9,964 bases of DNA from Alphaproteobacteria bacterium. Lineage in GTDB: Bacteria > Pseudomonadota > Alphaproteobacteria > CAAGCB01 > CAG-977. Position numbers and translations under genes: made by a program. Where the stretch lies: the NCBI GenBank assembly GCA_021639925.1, contig JAJXEL010000039.1, positions 1-9,964 of the forward strand, in the 5' to 3' direction. Position 1 is the stretch's first letter. Each line of letters starts with the position of its first letter. Positions 1-7,634 of this stretch are shown here, in pieces. The notes below the pieces were generated by a model. It ran no database searches. It worked only from the letters and a program-made list of their open reading frames with translations, and was not told the origin of the DNA.

Positions 1-17
1 GTCGAAATATCAATCAT
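1..17 (-). CDS. Possible start of a further gene overlapping the dnaE stop (partial)
   Basis: The dnaE stop is embedded in TAATG on the minus strand, so an ATG at 17-15 overlaps the stop by one base and reads M-I-D-I-S before leaving the window. GGGA lies about 6 nt upstream and GGAGG 13 nt upstream, both within the last dnaE codons, which is compatible with coupled translation. Only five codons can be seen, so neither the product nor the reality of the gene can be judged. It may simply be the 3' flank of dnaE. Confidence 0.3.
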
Positions 18-3000
18 TATAATTCCCGAACCTCCGACACCCCTTGTATTTTAGGCAAGGCCGACAAAATATCAGCCGTTAAAGCATACGTTTTTTCACA
101 AACGATTTCCACTTCCCATTTATCGGCCAAAGCCACAAACAGCACACGGCTGCGTCCGGGACGCAAACCGGCGACCAGCTGTTTCAGCGGTTCTACGGCT
201 TCGGCCCGGTCGATAACAATCATAATGCCGCCGGCCGTTTGGGATATAACGTCGTCCAAAATTTCGGCATGCTGTAAAATCATGCGCGGATCATCGCTGC
301 CTTCTTCTTTTTCGGCATTAACCGTAATCAGCAGCGGCCGGTCAGACTTTAAAATGTCTCTGTAATGGCTTAGGCCTTCCGAAAAAACGGTAAATTCAAA
401 ACTGCCCGACGTATCGGAGGCGGAAACAAATGCGTATTTTGACCCTTTTTTGCTCATGCGTTCGCGCACGGACGTTATCGTTACGGCCATTTTCGCGCGC
501 AAAGACCCCGCCTTTGCCACCCCGCGTGCCGTTTCGACATATGTCATCGTACGCAGGCGTTCCAGGCTTTTTCCGTAACGGTCCAGCGGGTGGGCGGACA
601 AATAAAACCCGATAACGGAAGATTCCATTTTTAATTTTTCATCCGGCGTCCAGGGCGGTGCAGGGGTCAAAGGTATGGTTTCTTGCGCCGCTGCCTGGCC
701 GAACAAGTTAATCTGCGCGCTGTTTTTTTCTTCGCCGGCAGCACGGGCATGCTTCATCAGCAAGTCCAGGTTGGCATGCAGCAGCCCCCGGTTTTTTTCC
801 AAACAGTCAAAAGTGCCCGCTTTAATCCACGTTTCAAGGCTTTTTTTATCAAGATTGGAAGAATCCATGCGCCGGATAAAATCGGTCATGGATTTAAAAG
901 GACCGTTTTTGCCGCGTTCGGCAACGACAGCCCTCGCCGGCGCTTCCCCCGACCCTTTAACCGCCATCAAAGCATAACGGACAGCGCCGTCTTCAACGGC
1001 AAAAGGCACATATGAATGATTGATATCCGGCGGCAGCAAAGCGATTCCCAAACGCCCCAGTTCTTTTTTATACAAAGCCAGCTTGTCCGTATTCTGCATA
1101 TCGTATGTCATCGTCGCAGCCATAAATTCAACGGGATAATGCGCTTTTAAATATGCCGTCTGATAAGCAATCAAAGCATAAGCCGCCGCATGCGATTTAT
1201 TAAACCCGTATTCGGCGAATTTTGCCATACGGGCAAAAATACTTTTGGCTTTGGCAGGATCAATGCCGTTTTTGGTCGCGCCTTCGATAAAAATGGCTTC
1301 CTGCAATTCCATTTCTTCTTTTTTCTTTTTTCCCATGGCGCGGCGCAGCAGATCGGCGGCCCCAAGCGTATATCCCGCCATTTTCTGCGCGATCTGCATT
1401 ACCTGTTCCTGATAAATCATGATGCCGTAGGTTTCTTTTAAAATCCCTTCCAGCATCGGGTGCATGTAATCAGGCTGTTCTTTGCCGTGTTTGCGGGCAA
1501 TATAACTGGGAATGTTATCCATCGGCCCCGGACGGTACAAAGACACCAAAGCGATCAGGTCTTCCAAAGAGTCCGGCTGCATATCGCGCAGCGTCTTGCG
1601 CATGCCGCCGCTTTCCAGCTGGAACACCCCGTCCGTTTCAGCCTGGTGCAGCAATTCATACGTTTCCCTGTCGTCCAGCGATATTTCCGAAATGTTCAGA
1701 TCAATACCGCGTTTTTTCACCATTTTGACCGCTTCGGCAATAACGGTCAGCGTTTTTAACCCTAAAAAGTCAAACTTGACCAGCCCCGTGGATTCAACGA
1801 ACTTCATGTTGTACTGCGTCACGGGCAGATCCGAATCGGCGCTGAGATCGCGGTAAACCGGCACAATCTGATTCAGCGGTTTTTGCCCGACGACAACGCC
1901 GGCCGCGTGCGTCGAAGCGTTTCTGTAAAGCCCTTCAAGCTTTACGGCGATATCCAGCAGCTGTTCGACGCGCGTATCGCCTTTGCGCTGTTTGTCGAAT
2001 TCCGGTTCGACGGAAAAAGCTTCCGCCAGCGTCGTACCCGGTTTTGCCGGCACAAGACGCGCCAGCTTGTCGGCAACGAAATCCATCTGTAAAACGCGGC
2101 CGACATCGCGGATAACGGCTTTGGCCTGCAATTTACCGAACGTAATAATCTGCGCGACGCGTTCATGTCCGTATTTTTCACGCACATAATCAATCGTTTC
2201 CCCGCGCCTGTCCTGGCAAAAGTCAACGTCAAAGTCGGGCATGTTAACGCGTTCGGGGTTTAAAAACCGTTCAAACAGCAAATGAAAGCGGATCGGATCC
2301 AAATCCGTAATCGTCAAAGACCAGGCCACGACCGACCCCGCCCCGGAACCGCGCCCCGGGCCGACCGGAATACCGTGCGCCTTCGACCATTGGATAAAGT
2401 CGGAAACGATCAGGAAGTAACCGGGGAAATCCATTTGAATAATCACGCCCAGTTCGTATTCCAGCCGCTGGGTATATTGTTCGCGCAAAGTATTTTTTTC
2501 TTCTTCGCTCATGCCTTCTTTGAACACATGGACGGCCAGACGTTTTTCCAGCCCGGCGCGCGCGCGTTCCTGCAGCACTTCGGCCTCTGTTTTGTCGCCG
2601 CAGTCGGGATAACGCGGCAAAGCCGGCGGCTGTTTTTCAACCATAAACCCGCAGCGTTTGGCGATCGCCACCGTATTTTCAACGGCTTCGGGCAAATCGT
2701 CAAAAAGCTTTTTCATTTCCTCCGGCGATTTAAAATAATGTTCCGGCGTCAGGCGGCGGCGTTCATTGACAATGACGTGCGTTTTTTCTTTGATGCAGAT
2801 CAGCGCGTCATGCGCTTCAAACATATCCGGACCGGTAAAAAACACTTCGTTTGTCGCGACCAAAGGCACATCGCGCTTATAAGCCATTTCCAAAAACACC
2901 GGTTCCGTCTGATTTTCTTCCGCCGTGCCGTGGCGCTGGATTTCCATATACAGGCGTTTGGGAAATATTTCGATCAGGCGTTTTAAAACTTCTTCGGCCT

Positions 3001-3502
3001 TTTCGGGCTTGCCGGCCAAAATCATGCGTCCGACGGCGCCTTTTGCCCCGCCGGTCAGACAAATCAGGCCGTCCGAATACTTTTTTAAGGTTTCATAAGA
3101 AACATGAGGCTTTTCATCATTCGGCGTAAACATATAAGACTGTTCGGACAGCATACGCAGATGAGCGTACCCCTGTTCGTTTTGAACCAGCAAAACAATG
3201 TCGTCAATGCCCGCGTCAGGGTCTTTGGCCGAAAAACGCTTTTCTTCAATTCCCAAATCAACGGCCAGCTGAATGCCGATAATCGGCTGTATCCCATGCG
3301 CCGCGCATTCCGTTGACATTTCAAACGCCCCGAACAGGTTGTTCGTATCCGTCATGGCAACGGCGGGCATACGGTATTTTTCGCACAGATCAATCAGTTT
3401 TTTGATTTTAACGGCGCCTTCCAGCAAAGAATACGCCGTATGCACGCGTAAATGCACAAAATCAGCGATCGGAACTGCCGATAAAACCGTTTCCTGAACC
3501 AT
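17..3502 (-). CDS. dnaE: DNA polymerase III alpha subunit (replicative polymerase, DnaE1 type)
   Basis: This is the catalytic subunit of the replicative DNA polymerase, extending new strands within the holoenzyme. The protein is 1161 residues, a normal length. An N-terminal PHP domain (about 14-290) begins HLRVHTAYS. The C-family core carries GPGRGSGAGS (381-390) and PDFDVDFC (422-429), giving catalytic Asp425 and Asp427; the third, Asp578, is in LVKFDFLGL. RRAMGKKKK (720-728) and GFNKSHAAAYAL (766-777) are conserved fingers motifs. QINLF (930-934) fits the internal beta-clamp-binding peptide, followed by an OB fold (about 1003-1070) and a C-terminal tau-binding-like region. Several PHP metal ligands are replaced, so proofreading should come from a separate DnaQ. 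The ATG lies 2 nt after the lolD stop with a weak GAAG 7 nt upstream, suggesting translational coupling. Identification is secure. Confidence 0.98.
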   Translation of the reverse strand: MVQETVLSAVPIADFVHLRVHTAYSLLEGAVKIKKLIDLCEKYRMPAVAMTDTNNLFGAFEMSTECAAHGIQPIIGIQLAVDLGIEEKRFSAKDPDAGIDDIVLLVQNEQGYAHLRMLSEQSYMFTPNDEKPHVSYETLKKYSDGLICLTGGAKGAVGRMILAGKPEKAEEVLKRLIEIFPKRLYMEIQRHGTAEENQTEPVFLEMAYKRDVPLVATNEVFFTGPDMFEAHDALICIKEKTHVIVNERRRLTPEHYFKSPEEMKKLFDDLPEAVENTVAIAKRCGFMVEKQPPALPRYPDCGDKTEAEVLQERARAGLEKRLAVHVFKEGMSEEEKNTLREQYTQRLEYELGVIIQMDFPGYFLIVSDFIQWSKAHGIPVGPGRGSGAGSVVAWSLTITDLDPIRFHLLFERFLNPERVNMPDFDVDFCQDRRGETIDYVREKYGHERVAQIITFGKLQAKAVIRDVGRVLQMDFVADKLARLVPAKPGTTLAEAFSVEPEFDKQRKGDTRVEQLLDIAVKLEGLYRNASTHAAGVVVGQKPLNQIVPVYRDLSADSDLPVTQYNMKFVESTGLVKFDFLGLKTLTVIAEAVKMVKKRGIDLNISEISLDDRETYELLHQAETDGVFQLESGGMRKTLRDMQPDSLEDLIALVSLYRPGPMDNIPSYIARKHGKEQPDYMHPMLEGILKETYGIMIYQEQVMQIAQKMAGYTLGAADLLRRAMGKKKKEEMELQEAIFIEGATKNGIDPAKAKSIFARMAKFAEYGFNKSHAAAYALIAYQTAYLKAHYPVEFMAATMTYDMQNTDKLALYKKELGRLGIALLPPDINHSYVPFAVEDGAVRYALMAVKGSGEAPARAVVAERGKNGPFKSMTDFIRRMDSSNLDKKSLETWIKAGTFDCLEKNRGLLHANLDLLMKHARAAGEEKNSAQINLFGQAAAQETIPLTPAPPWTPDEKLKMESSVIGFYLSAHPLDRYGKSLERLRTMTYVETARGVAKAGSLRAKMAVTITSVRERMSKKGSKYAFVSASDTSGSFEFTVFSEGLSHYRDILKSDRPLLITVNAEKEEGSDDPRMILQHAEILDDVISQTAGGIMIVIDRAEAVEPLKQLVAGLRPGRSRVLFVALADKWEVEIVCEKTYALTADILSALPKIQGVSEVREL

Positions 3503-3504
3503 TG

Positions 3505-4272
3505 TTATACTTCAATAAAGCGTTGTTTAAAAGCGATGCGCCCGCTCATGCCCAGCGTATCCAGTTCTTCCAGCCGGCCGTCGCGCAACGTGATTTTACG
3601 GTCCATACGGTCGGCCAGTTCGGGATTGTGCGTCGCGATCAACGCTGACAACCCCGTTTCGCGCACAACGTCCACCAATACGCCGAAAACGGATTCCGAC
3701 GTCATCGGATCCAGATTTCCCGTCGGTTCGTCGGCCAGCAGCATATGCGGTTTGTTTGCCAAAGCGCGCGCAATCGCAACACGCTGGGCTTCGCCGCCGG
3801 ACAACTGCGCCGGACGATGCTTCATGCGGTCGGCCAGTTTCATCTTTTTCAACAGAAAACCGGCATAATCCGCCGCTTCCTTTTTCTTTTTTCCGGCAAT
3901 CATCTGCGGGATCATTACGTTTTCCAACGCGGTAAATTCCGGCTGCAAATTATGATTTTGATACACAAAACCCAAATATTCCCGGCGCATTTTTGTGCGC
4001 GTGTCGTCGTCCATGTCGGAACTGGGCGCGCCGCTTAAAAACACTTCGCCTTCGTCGGGGGCTTCCAGCAATCCGGTCACATGCAGCAACGTCGATTTCC
4101 CCGCGCCCGAAGGTCCGACCAAAGCGACCATTTCCCCCTGGGAAACCGTTAAATCAATCCCGCGCAGAACGTCAATAATCGTTTTTCCCTGTACGTAATG
4201 GCGGCGGACGCCTTTCAACACCAAAACCGGCACCGAGGATTGATTAACGGCCATTTCATGTTTGTCATTCAT
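3505..4272 (-). CDS. lolD: Lipoprotein-releasing ABC transporter ATP-binding protein LolD
   Basis: This is the cytoplasmic ATPase of the Lol system, which powers release of outer-membrane lipoproteins from the inner membrane to the carrier LolA. The 255-residue protein has a full ABC set: Walker A GPSGAGKST (53-61), Q-loop Gln105, signature LSGGE (157-161), Walker B MLLADE (177-182) and switch His215. The stretch from GFVYQNHNLQPEF to ALENV (about 101-119) matches the LolD-specific motif after the Q-loop that contacts the permease, which separates it from generic MacB or FtsE ATPases. Its start overlaps the lolC stop by 8 nt, and a strong GGAGG sits 9 nt upstream inside lolC, supporting this ATG over the Met at residue 7. 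A GKKKK run (128-132) is encoded by an A-rich tract (see findings). Confidence 0.96.
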   Translation of the reverse strand: MNDKHEMAVNQSSVPVLVLKGVRRHYVQGKTIIDVLRGIDLTVSQGEMVALVGPSGAGKSTLLHVTGLLEAPDEGEVFLSGAPSSDMDDDTRTKMRREYLGFVYQNHNLQPEFTALENVMIPQMIAGKKKKEAADYAGFLLKKMKLADRMKHRPAQLSGGEAQRVAIARALANKPHMLLADEPTGNLDPMTSESVFGVLVDVVRETGLSALIATHNPELADRMDRKITLRDGRLEELDTLGMSGRIAFKQRFIEV

Positions 4273-5515
4273 AGCGCAAAGCCTCCACAGGATCTAATCT
4301 GGCCGCCCGCCAGGACGGATAAAGCGTCGCGGCGAACGAAAGGAACAAAGCCATAACCACGACGGCGGCGACTTCCACCGGATCGACTTCGGCCGGCAGC
4401 TGCGTCAGGAAATAAATTTCCGCGGCGAACAAATCCGTTCCGGCCAGGCGTTCCAAAAAACGGCGGATTGATTCGATATTGTCGCAAAACAGCAATCCGA
4501 ATAACACGCCGAACAAAGTCCCGAAAAATCCGATTGACGCGCCGCTCATAAAAAAGATGCGCATCACCATTCCCCGCGTCGCCCCCATCGTGCGTAAAAC
4601 GGCGATATCCCGGCCTTTGTCCTTGACCAACATAATCAAGCCGGAAATCATGTTAAACGACGCGACCAGAATAATCAGCGTCAGAATTAAAAACATAACG
4701 TTGCGTTCCACCTGAATGGCGTTAAAAAACGCGGCGTTTGACCGCTGCCAGTCATAAATGCGCACTTGCGGCCCCAGACGGGCGGTCATTTGCGGCTGGA
4801 CGGAAGAAACCAGATCATGGCTGTTTAAAAAAACTTCCAGATTAGTGACGGTATTATCCATATTGAAGAATTTCTGCGCTTCTTCAATCGGCATAAAAAT
4901 AAACGCCGAATCATATTCATACATGCCGACGGAAAAAGTCCCCCCGACCGTATAAGAACGCATACGCGGCACGGAACCGAAAGCGGTTACCGTCCCTTTC
5001 GGCGAAATCAGCGTAATTTCTTCGCCGACATAAACGCCCAGTTTTTGCGCCAGCCGGTCGCCGATCACAACCGTGTCCGGATCGGAAAAAGACGCGGCGC
5101 TGCCCCCGACAATACTGTCGGCCAGGACGGGCCTTTTGGCAAAATCCTGCGGCCGCACGCCGCGGACAATCGCGCCCTGAGCGCTGCGCACGGAACTGAC
5201 CATCACCTGCCCTTCGATCAAAGGCATCACCATATCGACGCCTTTGACCGCCGCGGCCCGCCCGGCCAGAGCTTCGTAATCATTCAAAACGGTGCCGTGC
5301 GCGGCATAAACGCCCAGATGCCCGTTTAACCCCAGCACGCGGGAAAGAAGTTCCTGCCTGAACCCGTTCATAACGGCCATGACAATAATCAGCGTCGCCA
5401 CGCCCAGCACGATTCCCAAAAAGGAAAAAGCAGCAATAACGGATACGAATCCTTCTTTGCGCCGCGCCCGCAAATAGCGAAAAGCCACCATGCGTTCAAA
5501 AGCAGAAAAAATCAT
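4265..5515 (-). CDS. lolC: Lipoprotein-releasing ABC transporter permease, LolC/LolE family
   Basis: This is the inner-membrane permease of the Lol lipoprotein-sorting complex, paired with the LolD encoded immediately downstream. The 416 residues show the expected topology. A cytoplasmic N-terminus (FERMVAFRYLRARRKEG) is followed by TM1 (about 24-50, with GIVLGVATLIIVMAVMNGF), a large periplasmic domain (about 51-272), then TM2 (273-297), TM3 (317-345) and TM4 (380-402). The conserved cytoplasmic loop KDKGRDIAVLRTMGAT (298-313) and the C-terminus PSWRAARLDPVEALRYE are typical. The start follows proS by 18 nt with GAGGGAAAG just before the ATG, and the N-terminus fits the family, so the later Met9 is unlikely. 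Only one permease gene is present, so it may work as a homodimer with LolD2 (inference). It could equally be named lolE or lolF. Confidence 0.95.
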   Translation of the reverse strand: MIFSAFERMVAFRYLRARRKEGFVSVIAAFSFLGIVLGVATLIIVMAVMNGFRQELLSRVLGLNGHLGVYAAHGTVLNDYEALAGRAAAVKGVDMVMPLIEGQVMVSSVRSAQGAIVRGVRPQDFAKRPVLADSIVGGSAASFSDPDTVVIGDRLAQKLGVYVGEEITLISPKGTVTAFGSVPRMRSYTVGGTFSVGMYEYDSAFIFMPIEEAQKFFNMDNTVTNLEVFLNSHDLVSSVQPQMTARLGPQVRIYDWQRSNAAFFNAIQVERNVMFLILTLIILVASFNMISGLIMLVKDKGRDIAVLRTMGATRGMVMRIFFMSGASIGFFGTLFGVLFGLLFCDNIESIRRFLERLAGTDLFAAEIYFLTQLPAEVDPVEVAAVVVMALFLSFAATLYPSWRAARLDPVEALRYE

Positions 5516-5533
5516 CTTTCCCTCGTGACAAGA

Positions 5534-6847
5534 TCACTTCGACAAAAATTCAACGGCCGCGTCAGGCGCCATTTCCGTGCGTTCGCCGGTCTTGCGGTTT
5601 TTAACTTCGACAACGCCGTTGGCCAAACCGCGCGAACCGACAATCAGCTGATAAGGCAGGCCGATCAAATCCATCGTCGAAAATTTCACGCCCGCCCGTT
5701 CGTCGCGGTCGTCATACAGGACTTCCACGCCGGCTTTGCGCAATTTCGCATACAGATCTTCGCACGCTTTGTCCGTTTCCGCTTTTCCCGCCGTCAGATT
5801 AATCAGGCCGACTTTGAACGGCGCGACGGATTCGGGCCAGATAATCCCGTTGTCGTCATGCGACGCTTCGATAATCGCCCCCATTAAACGCGACACGCCG
5901 ATTCCGTAACAGCCGCCTTCAAACAAAACGGGCTTGTCGTCTTCGCCGGCGACGGCAACGTTCATCGGAATCGAATACTTTTTGCCGTAATAAAACACCT
6001 GCCCGACTTCAATGCCGCGCGCGCTTAACAGGTTGTCGCCGACCGCTTTGGCTTCGGATTCGTCGTATTTTTCTTCGGTCGCGGCATAAAGCGACGTCCA
6101 TTTTTGATAAACCGGTTCCAAATCCGAATCATAATCGACGTTTTCGGACGGAATTTCCATATCCAGATATCCTTTATCGCAGTAAACCTGTTCTTCGCCC
6201 GTGTCGGCCAGAACGATAAATTCGTGGCTTAAATCCCCGCCGATCGGTCCCGTAGACGCCTTCATCGGAATGGCATGAACGCCGCAGCGCGCAAACGTGC
6301 GCAAATACGCGACAAACATTTTGTTATAGGAATGTTTGGCGCCTTCATACGTCAAGTCAAAAGAATAAGCGTCTTTCATTAAAAATTCACGCCCGCGCAT
6401 CACGCCGAAACGGGGACGGACTTCGTCGCGGAATTTCCACTGAATGTTATAGAGAATCTTCGGCGCTTCCTTATAGCTTTTAATTTCGTTGCGCACGATG
6501 TCGTTAATGACTTCTTCCGCCGTCGGCCCGTAAACCAGAACGCGGTCGTGGCGGTCTGTAATGCGCAGCATTTCCGGGCCGTAAGCGTCATAACGGCCGC
6601 TGTCTTTCCACAGATCGGACGGCTGCAAAGTCGGCATCAGCAATTCCTGCGCGCCGGCGCGGTCCTGTTCTTCGCGAATAATGTTTTCAATTTTTTTCAA
6701 CACGCGCAGGCCTAAGGGCAGCCATGTGTAAATGCCCGCGCTGCTTTGGCGGATCATGCCCGCGCGCAGCATCAGTCTGTGGGATACGATTTGAGCCTCT
6801 ACCGGATTTTCTTTCAGCGTCGGCATAAAGTAACGAGATAAACGCAT
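5534..6847 (-). CDS. proS: Prolyl-tRNA synthetase, short class II form without full editing domain
   Basis: This enzyme charges tRNA-Pro with proline, using ATP, in the cytoplasm. The class II core is clear (numbering from the ATG at 6853): motif 1 region LLMPTLQPSDLW (71-82), motif 2 with FRDEVRPRFGVMRGREF (141-157), and motif 3 GCYGIGVSRLMGAIIE (314-329). An anticodon-binding domain fills about 345-439. The enzyme is about 437 residues against about 570 for E. coli ProS. Between motifs 2 and 3 there is only a short insert (about 222-290) in place of the YbaK-like editing domain, as in other alphaproteobacteria. I chose the ATG at 6847 because the family starts MRLSRYF and an AGAGA lies 6 nt before it. 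An in-frame ATG at 6853 has that purine run directly abutting it and would add two residues. It precedes lolC by 18 nt. Confidence 0.97.
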   Translation of the reverse strand: MRLSRYFMPTLKENPVEAQIVSHRLMLRAGMIRQSSAGIYTWLPLGLRVLKKIENIIREEQDRAGAQELLMPTLQPSDLWKDSGRYDAYGPEMLRITDRHDRVLVYGPTAEEVINDIVRNEIKSYKEAPKILYNIQWKFRDEVRPRFGVMRGREFLMKDAYSFDLTYEGAKHSYNKMFVAYLRTFARCGVHAIPMKASTGPIGGDLSHEFIVLADTGEEQVYCDKGYLDMEIPSENVDYDSDLEPVYQKWTSLYAATEEKYDESEAKAVGDNLLSARGIEVGQVFYYGKKYSIPMNVAVAGEDDKPVLFEGGCYGIGVSRLMGAIIEASHDDNGIIWPESVAPFKVGLINLTAGKAETDKACEDLYAKLRKAGVEVLYDDRDERAGVKFSTMDLIGLPYQLIVGSRGLANGVVEVKNRKTGERTEMAPDAAVEFLSK

Positions 6848-6871
6848 AATCATTCTCTATTTTTGTCAAAG

Positions 6872-6894
6872 AAAAAAGTCAGGAAAAAATCCTG
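6872..6894 (-). terminator. Small hairpin plus T-run between hdaA and proS (weak terminator candidate)
   Basis: On the minus strand CAGGA-TTTTT-TCCTG (6894 to 6880) forms a perfect 5-bp stem with a 5-nt loop, followed two bases later by six T residues (6877 to 6872). This has the shape of an intrinsic terminator, but the stem is short, so termination would be partial at best. It lies after the hdaA stop and before proS, where attenuation between the two gene blocks would be sensible. It could also be an RNA-processing site or chance. Confidence 0.35.
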
Positions 6895-6899
6895 TAGGA

Positions 6900-6928
6900 A
6901 CTTTAGGCAATCCGATTGAATTTAGCAA
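6900..6928 (-). promoter_or_regulatory. Weak sigma70-like promoter candidate for proS-lolC-lolD-dnaE
   Basis: In the hdaA-proS gap the minus strand shows TTGCTA (6928-6923), then exactly 17 nt, then TAAAGT (6905-6900). Each hexamer matches 4 of 6 consensus positions. Transcription would begin just ahead of the small hairpin at 6880-6894 and leave a leader of about 45 nt before proS. The gap is AT-rich relative to the genes and is the only intergenic space large enough for a promoter inside the window. The match is weak and could arise by chance. Confidence 0.25.
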
Positions 6929-6934
6929 TCTTTT

Positions 6935-7633
6935 TTATACGGCGCCGCGCAGTTCGCTTAAAACCCGGCGGACCAAAGGAATCGTCACGGCGCGGCGTTC
7001 GGCCAAAGACAGCTCGTCCGCCCGGCGCGTAATCATGGCCGCGACTTTGAACGAACGTTCCATGTTTTTCAAAAGATATGCGATGACTTCCGGCGCGACT
7101 TTCAGCTGCCGGTCGGCAAACTGCTTGATCAAAACGGCCTGCATCAGCGTTTCGCCCGGCGGCAGGATTTCGATGCAGGGCAAAGCTTTTAACCGCGTAA
7201 TCAAATCGGGTAAAACCAGTCCCCAGGCCGCGGGCGGCTGTTCGGCAGTCAGCAAAACGAAACCGTTCAAGCTTTTAACCGCATTCAGCAAATGAAACAA
7301 CGCCCGTTCGTTCACCGGGCGGCCGGCATTTTCCAAAACCGCATACGGACTTTTTTCCAAAAAGTCGGCCGAAGCCGAAGGATCAAAATCCGCCGCCGGC
7401 ATAATTGCCGTTTCCTTTCCCGTTTTTTGGAAAACCGCCGCGGCGAATAAATGCGCCAGATGCGTTTTGCCGCAGCCTTTTTCTCCGAAAATCACTGCGC
7501 CGTTAAATCCGTTCGGGAAAGAATCTATCAGGGCGACCGCCGCCGCATTTTCGCCGGAAATAAAAAAATCATTGCGGTCAGTCAAAGAACGCACCGGCAA
7601 ATCCAAAGCCGTTTGATAAAAACGATCAGGCAT
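6935..7633 (-). CDS. hdaA: HdaA-like DnaA-ATPase domain protein, regulator of DnaA activity
   Basis: The 232-residue protein is a DnaA-type AAA+ ATPase domain without the DnaA DNA-binding domain, the architecture of Hda/HdaA. In that family the protein binds the DNA-loaded sliding clamp and stimulates ATP hydrolysis by DnaA, limiting re-initiation. Visible features are an N-terminal QTALDL (7-12) fitting the clamp-binding hexapeptide QxxLxL, Walker A GEKGCGKTH (50-58), a Walker B region AVLEN (98-102) with Glu where an Asp is usual, RALFHLLNA (110-118), and the box VII segment LPDLITRL (141-148) with putative Arg finger Arg147. MERSF (191-195) supplies the sensor 2 region. The ATG at 7633 gives TAA-A-ATG with the upstream gene and no clear ribosome binding site, so reinitiation coupling is likely. 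A longer reading from 7735 adds 34 unrelated residues and is rejected. DnaA itself is excluded by length. Confidence 0.87.
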   Translation of the reverse strand: MPDRFYQTALDLPVRSLTDRNDFFISGENAAAVALIDSFPNGFNGAVIFGEKGCGKTHLAHLFAAAVFQKTGKETAIMPAADFDPSASADFLEKSPYAVLENAGRPVNERALFHLLNAVKSLNGFVLLTAEQPPAAWGLVLPDLITRLKALPCIEILPPGETLMQAVLIKQFADRQLKVAPEVIAYLLKNMERSFKVAAMITRRADELSLAERRAVTIPLVRRVLSELRGAV

Positions 7634-7634
7634 T

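Noticed and set aside
2282..2986. A 234-codon open frame on the plus strand inside dnaE
   Set aside because: It is fully antisense to the conserved dnaE core, its translation is rich in Phe, Arg and His with no domain, and it has no upstream gene context. It is a shadow of the dnaE codon bias, as are the other plus-strand frames in this window.
6841..6869. Perfect TTGACA (minus strand, 6869-6864) as a -35 element for proS
   Set aside because: At 15-18 nt spacing the only -10 candidates (such as TATGCG or TGCGTT) fall within the first proS codons and fit poorly, so transcription would start inside the gene.
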